From positions 25,054 through 89,053 of the forward strand of contig JAJFTP010000095.1 of the NCBI GenBank assembly GCA_021372895.1: a stretch of DNA of 64,000 nucleotides, in the 5' to 3' direction. This document shows, one piece after another, positions 1 to 9,111 of the stretch. Numbering within the stretch: position 1 is the stretch's first letter; each line of letters starts with the position of its first letter. This DNA is from Synergistaceae bacterium. Its GTDB lineage: Bacteria > Synergistota > Synergistia > Synergistales > Synergistaceae. The translations under genes were made by a program, and so were the position numbers. The notes beneath the pieces were generated by a model. That model had not been told where the DNA came from, ran no database searches, and saw nothing but the letters and a program-made list of their open reading frames with translations.

Positions 1-2
1 CC

Positions 3-1781
3 GGAAGCAGGAGATCCTTCCCGGAGGGCTATGATGCATGGGCTAAATTCTTAAACGGCAGGCCGCGCGAGATATTTGAGTCCATGAGTATTCTTTGCTC
101 GGGTCTTTCTGATGGCGGTTACCCCGCAGACATCCTCAGGCTTTGGAGGGATTTTCTTTCTAAACTTGAAATAGCTGATCATACGGCAGAATTGATCGGC
201 GAGGAGATATCGCTTGACAATGTTGTCAAAGATTTGTCGTCCAGCCTCACGGAATTGGATAAAAAAATCGAGATACTGGAAGATATAAAAAGAGACATAG
301 GAGAAGCCGCCAAAATACCTATGCAAGGCGGCGAGGCCGTCTCCTACCTGCTTGACTGGAGCCGCACGGCTACTTTGCCCATATCCCTCCCTCAGAGCCG
401 CTCTGTAACGATCTATGCAGGATCACCTCCTGTTTTGACTTTTCATCGCTACTGGATAATGACCGACGTGGATTACAACACATGGCCGGGAAAGCTGCGC
501 GAATCACCGCTTCTTCGCAATGAATACAAACAGAAAATCAACTCTGACGCAGAAAACAGGTGCAGGGAGCATGAGGGACCAGCCCTGCACATACCGGATA
601 TACACGATGAGAGGGAACAGAAAGAGGCTCTTTTCAGGAGACTGATCGCGACTGGCATCAAAGGTACGGTCATCACCCGATCTCTGACGGACTCAAGCGA
701 CAGGCCGGTGGGCGAATCACAGTTTATGGCGGCTCTCTTTGATCAGAAATCCAAAAATAGGAAATGGGTCAGGCTTGAACCGGTTGTTGCATACCCCCTC
801 TCTCGCTCGTTGCCGGGTAACGGAGACTACTGTTTCCCGGACGCTGAGGTCAGTATCATAGAGGGTAAAATAAACAGAGGAGATCTGCCGCGAAAGGGTG
901 TCCTCGCGCAGGAAGCCGATGCTGATCCAATTGTATCCCTGAGCTCACTTGATGACTGGATAGCCTGCCCGTATCGCTATTGGTGCGGGAACATCCTGCG
1001 GCTCTCTATGCCGTTGAGGGATATTTTTGACACTGCAAAAGCTGGGATTTTTCTTCATTCGCTATGGAAGATGGCATGGGAGGATTATCTTGGAAAACGC
1101 CGCAGTTTCATAATACTTATTGAGGCGCATTGGCAGGAGGCACTGAAAAAAGAATATCCTGAACTTGCCGATGACCCGAGGCTCAAAAGACATCAGGAAC
1201 GGCTGAAAAAACAGGTACTCTCACTGGCAGAGCTTCAGAATGATATAGAAGATGCGATAACGGGAAGAATAAAAGTCGAACTTGAATTTACGCTGCCCGA
1301 TTATAAAGTTGACGGTGTCATATTCAGAGGGCGCAGCGACAGGATAGACTTTTACAAAGATGGGGCCGTAGTCCTTGATTACAAGTCAAACAAAGCATCC
1401 CAGCACCTGAATGAACTTCAGCTTGCAGCCTATTCTGTTATTCTCCGGGAAAAGTGCGCCCTTGAGCCCTTAGGCTATGGATGGCTGGGGCACAGAGACG
1501 GTTTGTTGAAGGGATATTTTGCCGATGACTTGATCCGCGAAACATATCACGCCCCAAGGTCTGGCAGGCCCAATGAAAAGAACCTTGGCAAATTCATTGC
1601 CGAAGCCGGAACGGCTATGGATATGATGTCTGCTGCGGTAAGGTCAGGGGAATTTCCGGCACTTTATGATTCAGACAAATGCAGGATATGTGAATTTTAT
1701 CCTCTCTGCAGGAAGCGGGAAGATCCTTACTATGGATCGGATTATGATTCTGCAGAGCAGGGAGGCGACATGGATGACTGA
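3..1781 (+). CDS. addB: AddB-like ATP-dependent nuclease subunit, C-terminal part (5' end outside window)
   Basis: The reading frame is open from the first bases of the window, so this is the last 592 codons of a longer gene. The product is the AddB-type subunit of the helicase-nuclease that resects double-strand breaks for RecA. The visible part holds a PD-(D/E)XK (RecB-type) nuclease: GRSDRID followed by VVLDYKSNK at about nt 1330-1395, then the QLAAY helix motif. A cysteine in ACPYRYWC (nt 960-990) and a terminal C-x2-C-x5-C (CRICEFYPLC, nt 1680-1720) form the four-Cys iron-sulfur staple typical of AddB. The N-terminal helicase-like half lies upstream. It overlaps addA by 8 bp, which indicates translational coupling. 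RexB or a stand-alone RecB-family nuclease is less likely given the AddA neighbour. Confidence 0.85.
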   Translation, partial: GSRRSFPEGYDAWAKFLNGRPREIFESMSILCSGLSDGGYPADILRLWRDFLSKLEIADHTAELIGEEISLDNVVKDLSSSLTELDKKIEILEDIKRDIGEAAKIPMQGGEAVSYLLDWSRTATLPISLPQSRSVTIYAGSPPVLTFHRYWIMTDVDYNTWPGKLRESPLLRNEYKQKINSDAENRCREHEGPALHIPDIHDEREQKEALFRRLIATGIKGTVITRSLTDSSDRPVGESQFMAALFDQKSKNRKWVRLEPVVAYPLSRSLPGNGDYCFPDAEVSIIEGKINRGDLPRKGVLAQEADADPIVSLSSLDDWIACPYRYWCGNILRLSMPLRDIFDTAKAGIFLHSLWKMAWEDYLGKRRSFIILIEAHWQEALKKEYPELADDPRLKRHQERLKKQVLSLAELQNDIEDAITGRIKVELEFTLPDYKVDGVIFRGRSDRIDFYKDGAVVLDYKSNKASQHLNELQLAAYSVILREKCALEPLGYGWLGHRDGLLKGYFADDLIRETYHAPRSGRPNEKNLGKFIAEAGTAMDMMSAAVRSGEFPALYDSDKCRICEFYPLCRKREDPYYGSDYDSAEQGGDMDD

Positions 1782-4700
1782 TGATAAAGTCCGCGGATCA
1801 AGCTGGTGTGATGCGATAACAGGCCTGCCGGAGCAGATGGACGCTATAACAAGTACTGCTTCTCTGACCGTTGTCAGCGCGGGGGCGGGGACTGGCAAGA
1901 CTCAGACTCTCTCTCAGCGTTTCGCGTGGCTTCTTGCCAATGATCCTGAGTGCAGGGTGGATCAGATACTTGTCCTAACGTTTACCGAGAAGGCGGCAAG
2001 GGAGATGCAGTCACGTATAAGGGAAACGATAATAGACTGGCACAGGTGTTATCCCGAGGAACTTTCCCACCTCAGCGTGAGTATCCGTTTCATTGAGGAC
2101 GCCTATATTTCGACTATTCATTCCTTTGCGATGAAGATAATCCGTGAATCGGGCCTTGTGCTTAATCTTGACCCGGAGGCGGTAATTGTACCGGCTCCGA
2201 AGGAGGAAGTCTGGTGGAACGATTTTTCATCAGCTCTTGGTTCTGTCTCAGAAGTTCAGCTTTTAAGCCTGCTTTCCGACGAATGGAAAGCCAGGGCGGA
2301 AGAGTTGTTTGCCGATGAGAATTTCAGTGATTTTGTGAACTCATATAGCCCGGCAAAACTTGCCGAGGCCGCAAAGGATGCTGCGGAAACACTGGGGAGC
2401 TGCGGTAGAAATCCTGAAGACCTGTGGGATCAGTCTATGGAGCTCCTACTTCAGGACGTTGCAGAAAAACAGGGAATATTCAGAGGAATATGGGATTTGT
2501 GGCAGGAAAATGTCTTTCCCGCCGTGAGAGAATTTTTGTACAGTAAACCGGACAAGAGCTTCGAGAAGCTCAGGGATATTGCCATAGAATTCAGCGGCAA
2601 AGAGCCTACCAATGAAAATATAGAGGAATTTGCGAGGCTTTTGCTCTTTGAGGGTCTTGCAAAACTGCCCGGCAATTCGAAACAAAAGGCTGCGATCGAG
2701 GATGCACTGCAGTCCAAGCTGAAGTCCTGGCGCGACGATACCGCGAAGGATGTACTTATGGCTACCATACCTTCAGAGAGGGAGAATGTCCTTCTCTCCC
2801 TGCTGAACCGCACATGCTCAATAGGCTGGCAGTGCTGGGAATCGCTGCGGCACAGGGATGGGATACTCTCGCATAATGACCTTATACGATATGCCGGAGA
2901 TGTGCTTTTAAAAACTCCTGAGTACGGAACAAAATTCAGGCACATACTAATAGACGAATTCCAGGATACGGACGGACTTCAGGACAACCTGATACGCGCT
3001 CTGTGGAGGGAAGGTGTAAATACACTCTTTGTCGTAGGCGATCTCAAGCAGTCCATATATCGATTCAGACATGCTGATTTAAGTATATTCCAGAGATATA
3101 TCGACATGGCAAAGCAGTCTGAAGACAAATATTACAAATATATAACCCTTGACAAAAGCTTCAGGACAAGAAATGCGCTTATTGAAAGGTTCAACTCGAT
3201 ATTTGGTGAGATATGGAAGAGAGGTCTTGAAGAAGGCACTTCAATGATATATGAGCCTCTTGCCGGACCAGTCTCCGTCCCCTGGTGGGAGCGCAGAAAC
3301 GAAGAGGTCATCGAGCCTGTGATGGAGGTCCTTTTATCTATCGAGACAAGGGAATTTGATCCGTCCCGTAAGAATAATAAATGGGCGTCAGTTGAGAAAA
3401 AAGCGGACATCAGAATCAGGCTGTTTAAGGAACTGGCTGCTAAAATTACAGAAATGCACGAAAACGGCGTAAAGGTATGGGATAAGACGATCAAAGAGGA
3501 ATATAAGTTCAGATCGGTGCGTTGGAAAGACATAGCCGTCCTTGTGCCGACCAGGACGCTTTACCCCGTTCTGGAGCGTGCATTTGAGTCTTCAGGGGTC
3601 CCGTACGTTCTTTGCACGAGCAAGGATTATTTTTCCCGTGGAGAAGTGGCGGACATTATCAATCTTATCTCGCTGCTGGCCGAGCCGGAAAACCCTTTGT
3701 ACCTTGCGGGTTGGCTCGCGTCACCGTTCAGTGGCGTAGAACCTGATGACGTGCAGAAATATATCCTTTCGGCAGACCGGATCAGAAGAACGATGGAACC
3801 AATTTCTCTTGCGGATGTGCTGAGAGCCGAAGCTCCTGCCGTGTGGGAAGGGATCATGCGGCTTAAGAAGTTCGCGGAACTTCGCGGTGTCGGAGATGCG
3901 ATACTTGAAATACAAAAAACACCGGCCTATCTGAAGGCTTTTGATCCCGAACAGCGCAGGCGTGTCAACGCCAATCTGTCAAGTCTCGCCGATCTTGCCG
4001 CAGAGTATGAGATGTCGCAGGGAAGCACTCTTTTGGGCTGTGCCGAATATTTACAGTTCGCAGTCAGCGAGGCCCGGCAGAAAGAGGAGCCCGATGTCAC
4101 CGACGAGGATCAGGATGCAGTTAACATTCTTACCATACATTCCTCAAAGGGGCTCGAATACCCTATTGTAGCAGTCGCCGGAATTGAGGATGCAGTCCGT
4201 CTGTCCGCGGGAATTAATATTTCTGTGAGGTATGGAGTTGTTACTTCAAAACTGCCCGATTTTATGATGGAAGCGGAAGAAAAAGAAGTGAGGACGGTTT
4301 CGGGTACATGGTACGCGGAAAAAGAGAAAAAGTCCGCACTTGCAGAGAAGGAACGGCTATGGTATGTGGCGGTTACAAGGGCAAGGGATCGTCTGTTGCT
4401 TTGCGGGACAGCATACAGAGACGGCAGGACCTGTGATATTTTACCTCCTGATGAGACAAGCTTCCTTGGACAGGTCACTGCTGCCAACGGATCAGAGCGA
4501 AAAATGTGTGATATTGTGTATTTTGAGCGAGGAGAGGAAAGCACTTTTCCCTATAAAAAAGCAAAAGTTAGAGAGGAGGGGAATATACTCCTTAAGCTAA
4601 AAACAGTCTCGCCCGCAAAACTTGCGCGCATATCAGCCTCTGCCTATGCGATGCTCTCATGGTGCCCTACAGCATATAGGATTGCCTACAGGCAGGGAAG

Positions 4701-5400
4701 AGATATGCAATGGACGCTCAAGGGAGGCGAGGGCAGCAGTGGTGCAGAATTTGGCAGTCTTGCCCACTGGATACTCTCGCGCTGGGATTTTAAGGAAGAA
4801 ACTATCCCTCTTTGGCTTCCGCAATCAGACAGTCCATATTTTGAATCGGCACTAAGAAAGGTCCCTTTTGATCTGAGACATGAATTTAAGTCGAACAAAA
4901 CAAGAAGAGAACTCGGAGCGATACTTGGCGAATATGCTTTAAGCACAGAGGGGACAAGTCTTGCAGGGCTCATGGTTGGTCCGGGATCAAAACTGATAAT
5001 GAGGGAGACTCCCTTCCGTGTTCAGGATGGCGATCTGCTACTTGTAGGCGCTACAGACATATTTTGGGAAGATATAAATGGTATCCACGTGAGAGACTGG
5101 AAGACGACATCGGAAGAGATTGCCCCAAGCGAATATTATGTGCGGCAGCTTCTATTTTATTGTTATGCGATATGGAAATTCAGACAGAAAGGTAAAATTG
5201 AAACTGCTTCAATTGAGGCTGCAATAAACTACCTACGTCCGTCCGGTTCAAAAAAGGAGCCGATTTTTCTAACTACAGACAGGTTTAACGAGGAGGGTTC
5301 CAGAATACATAAAGCTGCAGAGGCCGCGCTGTCCGGGAAGTTTATAAAAAATAACGAACACTGCGGTACTTGCCCATGGAGGGCGTATTGCGGAAAATAG
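1774..5400 (+). CDS. addA: AddA-like UvrD-family helicase/nuclease
   Basis: This 1208-aa protein is the helicase-nuclease subunit of an AddAB-type repair complex. I chose ATG 1774, which follows GGAGG (1761-1765) and overlaps addB; the open frame upstream of it runs inside addB. Superfamily I motifs are clear: Walker A GAGTGKT (37-43), DEFQD (394-398), the VVGDLKQSIYRFR motif, TIHSSKGLEYP near 792, and a VAVTRARDRL motif near 880. The C-terminal nuclease has D1095 (VGATDIF) and D1108/K1110 (RDWKTT). Unusually for AddA, C964 (SWCPTAYR) and a terminal C1197-x2-C1200-x5-C1206 reproduce the four-Cys iron-sulfur pattern normally seen in AddB. The length is typical for AddA (about 1200 aa). Confidence 0.9.
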   Translation: MTDDKVRGSSWCDAITGLPEQMDAITSTASLTVVSAGAGTGKTQTLSQRFAWLLANDPECRVDQILVLTFTEKAAREMQSRIRETIIDWHRCYPEELSHLSVSIRFIEDAYISTIHSFAMKIIRESGLVLNLDPEAVIVPAPKEEVWWNDFSSALGSVSEVQLLSLLSDEWKARAEELFADENFSDFVNSYSPAKLAEAAKDAAETLGSCGRNPEDLWDQSMELLLQDVAEKQGIFRGIWDLWQENVFPAVREFLYSKPDKSFEKLRDIAIEFSGKEPTNENIEEFARLLLFEGLAKLPGNSKQKAAIEDALQSKLKSWRDDTAKDVLMATIPSERENVLLSLLNRTCSIGWQCWESLRHRDGILSHNDLIRYAGDVLLKTPEYGTKFRHILIDEFQDTDGLQDNLIRALWREGVNTLFVVGDLKQSIYRFRHADLSIFQRYIDMAKQSEDKYYKYITLDKSFRTRNALIERFNSIFGEIWKRGLEEGTSMIYEPLAGPVSVPWWERRNEEVIEPVMEVLLSIETREFDPSRKNNKWASVEKKADIRIRLFKELAAKITEMHENGVKVWDKTIKEEYKFRSVRWKDIAVLVPTRTLYPVLERAFESSGVPYVLCTSKDYFSRGEVADIINLISLLAEPENPLYLAGWLASPFSGVEPDDVQKYILSADRIRRTMEPISLADVLRAEAPAVWEGIMRLKKFAELRGVGDAILEIQKTPAYLKAFDPEQRRRVNANLSSLADLAAEYEMSQGSTLLGCAEYLQFAVSEARQKEEPDVTDEDQDAVNILTIHSSKGLEYPIVAVAGIEDAVRLSAGINISVRYGVVTSKLPDFMMEAEEKEVRTVSGTWYAEKEKKSALAEKERLWYVAVTRARDRLLLCGTAYRDGRTCDILPPDETSFLGQVTAANGSERKMCDIVYFERGEESTFPYKKAKVREEGNILLKLKTVSPAKLARISASAYAMLSWCPTAYRIAYRQGRDMQWTLKGGEGSSGAEFGSLAHWILSRWDFKEETIPLWLPQSDSPYFESALRKVPFDLRHEFKSNKTRRELGAILGEYALSTEGTSLAGLMVGPGSKLIMRETPFRVQDGDLLLVGATDIFWEDINGIHVRDWKTTSEEIAPSEYYVRQLLFYCYAIWKFRQKGKIETASIEAAINYLRPSGSKKEPIFLTTDRFNEEGSRIHKAAEAALSGKFIKNNEHCGTCPWRAYCGK

Positions 5401-5499
5401 TATATTTTGACATAGCATAATTAAATTATGAAAGTATCAAAAATGGATTTCATTAAGTTCAGTGCTTATGTGTGCCCAATTTATGCGAATGTGTGAAAA

Positions 5500-5528
5500 T
5501 TGACGCAATTTAAAGAAAAGAGTAAAAT
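5500..5528 (+). promoter_or_regulatory. Sigma70-type promoter of the V-ATPase operon
   Basis: TTGACG (5500-5505) and TAAAAT (5523-5528) are separated by exactly 17 bp. They sit about 60 bp before the first V-ATPase gene, in the 187-bp AT-rich gap after addA. No terminator hairpin for addA is evident in the gap. Confidence 0.65.
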
Positions 5529-5587
5529 CATTTGGTGTTTGTATCAACGGAAAAATTTTTACGGAGTTACGGGGGGAGGTGTGCTTA

Positions 5588-5923
5588 TTGGCAGAGAATC
5601 TGGCTCAGGAAATACGGGAACAGGAAGCCATGGCGAAGAGTATGATCGCTGATGCCAAGGCAGAGGCCGCGAAGATGATATCAGCTGCACAGGCTGAGGC
5701 AGAACAGGCTGTAAAGACTACAAAACAGCAGTGCCACAGGCAGTGGCGTGAGTCAATAGCCAATGCTGAGAAAGAAGCCGAAGTTAAAGCTAAAGATATA
5801 CTGCTTAAAGGTGAAGACGAAGCTAAAAAATTTTATGAGAGCAGAAAAGAATCTGTGAAGGAAGTTGCAGATTGGCTGTTAAAAGAGGTGATGAAGACTT
5901 ATGGCTCTTGCCGAGATGTGTAA
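5588..5923 (+). CDS. ntpF: V-type ATPase peripheral stalk subunit (NtpF/G-H-like)
   Basis: This 111-aa, almost entirely helical and charged protein has Ala/Lys/Glu heptad repeats through residues 5-85, as expected of the EG-type peripheral stalk that holds V1 against Vo. The frame opens at GTG 5579, but that codon lies inside the Shine-Dalgarno GGAGG (5575-5579); TTG 5588, 8 nt after it, is the better start. It is the first gene of an operon whose order matches the Enterococcus hirae ntpFIKECGABD genes. It overlaps ntpI by 23 bp. Sequence alone would only say 'coiled coil'; the assignment depends on operon position. Confidence 0.75.
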   Translation: MAENLAQEIREQEAMAKSMIADAKAEAAKMISAAQAEAEQAVKTTKQQCHRQWRESIANAEKEAEVKAKDILLKGEDEAKKFYESRKESVKEVADWLLKEVMKTYGSCRDV

Positions 5924-7916
5924 GGGAAGGATTGCTGTCCATAAATCTGTTGCAGATGAGCTTGTCGGAAAACTGCAGGCGCTTGGTTGCTGTGAATTTA
6001 TAGAGCAGCCGGGAACTCCTCTGGACAGCGGAGCTTTAAATTCGTTGCGCTCGAAGCAGCGTCACATTGAAGAACTGCTTACAGATACAAGATTTTTGCT
6101 TCGTCTTTTGGAACCATTTGAAAAAAATAAGGAAAACTCTCTGTCCAGAATGTTGGGAGATATCCCTGTTATCACTTTTTCTGAGCTTGCAGCTAAAGTA
6201 GATGAAGAAAAATTCAAAGCTTTTGTGGTCAAACTGAGGGAAAAAGAGCGAAAAATGACCGAGCGGCGCGCTGATATCTCGCGCATCAAGGCTTTGCTTG
6301 CCCAGATAACCCTTCTCGAATCCATAAAATATCCGCTGGAATTTTTCACTACAGGGACTGATGTCATCGGTGGGGCAGTATACAGTGTGCCGAATAATAC
6401 AGCTTCCGAAGTCCCGTTGCATCTAGCCGAGGAGCTTGGCGATTTTATCGAGTATCAGGAGCTCCCAGGAGGAGAGCGGGATATGAGCGTGATATTCGCA
6501 ATACTGTTCCGCAAAGAGGACCAGGATAAGGTCCAGAATATATTCTCTGGTCTTTCTGCAAGCAGGGTTGATATACCAAAGGATTTTGAGCTTACGGCAG
6601 AGGAAGAGAAGATAAGGCTGACTGTTTCGCTGGAAATGGCGGAGAAAGAAGAAACTGCTCTTTGCACTGAGATCGCTTCATATGCCGATGAAGGGCTTGA
6701 TATGGCCCGATACTATGGTGATTATTGGACCATAATTCACGATCGGCTTAGTTCTATGATCTCAGGAATGCCTACGGAAGAGGTTTTTATCTGGTCGTTC
6801 TGGATGCCGAAAGAATACTTAAAATTAGTCGAATATACGATCCGGCAATATGAATCACTGATAGAGTTTACATTGACAGAGGCGGATGAAGGCGAAAGCA
6901 TACCAACTTTACTGAAAAACCCAGCGTGGTCATCGTCTATAGAGCCGCTTACGCTTATGTATGGAACTCCAACATACGGCGGAGTTGACCCCACATCTCT
7001 CATGGCACCGTTTTTCTTCCTGTTTTTGGGCATGTGCTTCGGTGATGCCGGCTATGGTCTGTTGCTCAGCGGCATATTTGGATATTTCCTTGTTAAGCAT
7101 CGGCTCTCTCCTACGCTCCGCAAGTTTTTTATAATGCTCGCGATAGGAATGGGCTGCTCTGTAATAATAGGGGCTCTTACCGGTTCCTGGTTTGGAGACA
7201 GCATTACGGCATATCCGTTTTTAAGCTCTCTGGTCCCACTTAAGGATGCGGTGCAGCTGCTTGATCCAATGAATGATCCTATGACTATGCTTATGATTTC
7301 ATTGGGGCTGGGATTCACACAGGTAATATTCGGGCTGCTTATTGCATTTAAAAGTAATTGGAGTCAGGGGGAACGCTTTGCAGCACTTGCTGATCAGGGA
7401 GGGTGGATCGTGTTTCTCTTTGGTCTGCTTCTTACCGGGCTCGGCATGTCTGGAGTAATAAACGGTGTCCTTGCCGGAATATCCAAGTATATAGCGATAC
7501 TGGGAGCACTGATCCTGGTAATGACTCAGGGGAGGGGAAAGACAGGTATTGTCGGGAAATTATTCTCTGGAGTCTTGAGCCTTTACAACGTTACCGGATA
7601 TCTCGGAGATGTGCTAAGCTACAGCAGGCTTTTGGCCCTCGGGCTAAGCTCTGCTGCCATTGGGATGGTCATCAATCTGCTCGCAAAACTTGTTGTCGGC
7701 ACTCCTTATATTGGTATACTTCTTGCAGTGCTGATTTTTGTTGCAGGGCATACATTCAGCATAGCTGTTAACCTGCTTGGGGCGTTTATCCACTCATTGA
7801 GGCTTCAGTATGTGGAGTTCTTTGGGAAATTCTATGACGCTAATGGCAAAGATTTTACCCCGCTGTGCAATGCCACACAGTTCGCACGGCTTACCGAAGA
7901 TCCGGCAGTACATTAG
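5901..7916 (+). CDS. ntpI: V-type ATP synthase subunit I (membrane a-subunit)
   Basis: At 671 aa this is a full-length subunit I/a. The N-terminal half (about 1-340) is a soluble coiled-coil arm. The C-terminal half has seven or eight hydrophobic spans starting with the motif TLMYGTPTYGGVDPT and LFLGMCFGDAGYG. The essential proton/sodium-channel arginine is R576 in GDVLSYSRLLALGL. It works with the NtpK ring to form the ion path in the cytoplasmic membrane. The ATG at 5901 follows AGAGGTG; a second in-frame ATG at 5916 is possible. A 69-bp gap with a GGAGG site precedes ntpK. Confidence 0.95.
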   Translation: MALAEMCKGRIAVHKSVADELVGKLQALGCCEFIEQPGTPLDSGALNSLRSKQRHIEELLTDTRFLLRLLEPFEKNKENSLSRMLGDIPVITFSELAAKVDEEKFKAFVVKLREKERKMTERRADISRIKALLAQITLLESIKYPLEFFTTGTDVIGGAVYSVPNNTASEVPLHLAEELGDFIEYQELPGGERDMSVIFAILFRKEDQDKVQNIFSGLSASRVDIPKDFELTAEEEKIRLTVSLEMAEKEETALCTEIASYADEGLDMARYYGDYWTIIHDRLSSMISGMPTEEVFIWSFWMPKEYLKLVEYTIRQYESLIEFTLTEADEGESIPTLLKNPAWSSSIEPLTLMYGTPTYGGVDPTSLMAPFFFLFLGMCFGDAGYGLLLSGIFGYFLVKHRLSPTLRKFFIMLAIGMGCSVIIGALTGSWFGDSITAYPFLSSLVPLKDAVQLLDPMNDPMTMLMISLGLGFTQVIFGLLIAFKSNWSQGERFAALADQGGWIVFLFGLLLTGLGMSGVINGVLAGISKYIAILGALILVMTQGRGKTGIVGKLFSGVLSLYNVTGYLGDVLSYSRLLALGLSSAAIGMVINLLAKLVVGTPYIGILLAVLIFVAGHTFSIAVNLLGAFIHSLRLQYVEFFGKFYDANGKDFTPLCNATQFARLTEDPAVH

Positions 7917-7985
7917 TATCTGTAAGGAATTTTCAGTAAATATAGATTTCAAGATATACATTAACTGAGGAGGTTTTAGTTTACT

Positions 7986-8486
7986 ATGGAAACAATGCTC
8001 GCAACAATTTCCGAACAACTTGGTCCCATGCTTGTCATACTTGGCGCAGCACTGGCAGTTGGATTTGCAGGTTCAGGTTCTGCATGGGGTATTGGAATTG
8101 CCAATGAAGCGGCGGCAGGAATCATGACTGAGGATCCAAAGAAATTCGGATACGCGCTGGTTCTTCTTGCACTGCCGGGAACACAGGGCATATACGGCCT
8201 TCTTGTCGCCGTACTTGCACTGCAGAAGGCAGGTCTTCTCGGAGCAGGCGGTGCTGCTCTTTCGGTATGGCAGGGTCTTGGTATATGTTTTGCATGTCTT
8301 CCCATTGCGATATCAGGTTTCTATTCAGCAATATGGCAGGGGAAGTCATCGGCGGCATCCATACTTATGATTGCCAAACGTCCGGAACAGATCGGTAAGG
8401 CCGTCATCCTTCCGGCCATGTGTGAGACATACGCAGTTTTTGGGCTTCTGGTAAGTATTCTGATGCTCAACGGAATCAAACTTTAA
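7986..8486 (+). CDS. ntpK: V-type ATPase proteolipid subunit K (c-ring)
   Basis: This 166-aa proteolipid has four membrane helices arranged as two hairpins, the duplicated 16-kDa form. It forms the rotor ring that carries ions across the membrane. The ion-binding carboxylate is E147 in MCETYAVFG of helix 4. The residues that bind Na+ in E. hirae NtpK (L61, T64, Q65, Q110, E139) align with L63, T66, Q67 (LPGTQGIYG), Q118 (IWQGKSSAA) and E147, so all five are retained. This supports sodium rather than proton coupling. The start ATG 7986 lies 9 nt after a GAGGAGG site. Confidence 0.95.
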   Translation: METMLATISEQLGPMLVILGAALAVGFAGSGSAWGIGIANEAAAGIMTEDPKKFGYALVLLALPGTQGIYGLLVAVLALQKAGLLGAGGAALSVWQGLGICFACLPIAISGFYSAIWQGKSSAASILMIAKRPEQIGKAVILPAMCETYAVFGLLVSILMLNGIKL

Positions 8487-8507
8487 TATAGAAACGGGGA
8501 GAAGACA

Positions 8508-9098
8508 ATGTCTTTGGCCCAAATTACAGAAAAAATCAAAAGCGACGCACGGCACGATGCCGATGAGATTCTTTCGAAGGCTAAAGCTCAGTGTGAGCTT
8601 ATAGCGCAGAGAGCGGCAGAGGAAATAGATACCATCAAATCCGGTTTTGCTCATCGCTTTGAAGTTGAGCGTCCTGAGATATTCCACCGCCGCGAGATAG
8701 TAGCAAACCTGGATGTCCGGAAGATGATGCTGCAGTCAAGGCGGGACCTTATTCAGGATGTATACGGAATGACCCTCGAAATGATGAAAAACATGGACAA
8801 GGCCGATTATGTCGGCCTCTGTGAAGCTCTTATTGACTGTGCAGTCTCAACAGGAGAAGAAGAAATACAGGTCGGCCCTGATGAGAAATATCTGGATCAG
8901 GAATGGCTTGATGCTTACAATGCAAAGCACGGCGCAAAGCTTGTCTTTCATGAGCTCAATGCAGACATCGCAGGGGGGGGCATTCTTGCAAGGGGAAGGA
9001 TCCGTACAAACTGCTCATGGGATATGCTTATTCAGGTAACTCAGGAAAAACAGGAATCTGACGTTGTAAAGCGTTTGTTCCCATCCGCAGCGGAATGA
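8508..9098 (+). CDS. ntpE: V-type ATP synthase subunit E (peripheral stalk)
   Basis: This 196-aa protein begins with a long charged helix (residues 1-60, rich in Lys/Glu/Ala) followed by a small mixed domain, the layout of subunit E. Subunit E pairs with the NtpF helix to form the stator stalk and binds the top of V1. The last residues, with a short GGG and a RTNCSWD segment near the C-terminus, resemble the conserved 'GG(I/V)...D.T' end of the family. ATG 8508 follows a GGGGAG site. It lies 21 bp after ntpK and 13 bp before ntpC. Confidence 0.85.
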   Translation: MSLAQITEKIKSDARHDADEILSKAKAQCELIAQRAAEEIDTIKSGFAHRFEVERPEIFHRREIVANLDVRKMMLQSRRDLIQDVYGMTLEMMKNMDKADYVGLCEALIDCAVSTGEEEIQVGPDEKYLDQEWLDAYNAKHGAKLVFHELNADIAGGGILARGRIRTNCSWDMLIQVTQEKQESDVVKRLFPSAAE

Positions 9099-9111
9099 GA
9101 GGGGTGGTCTG

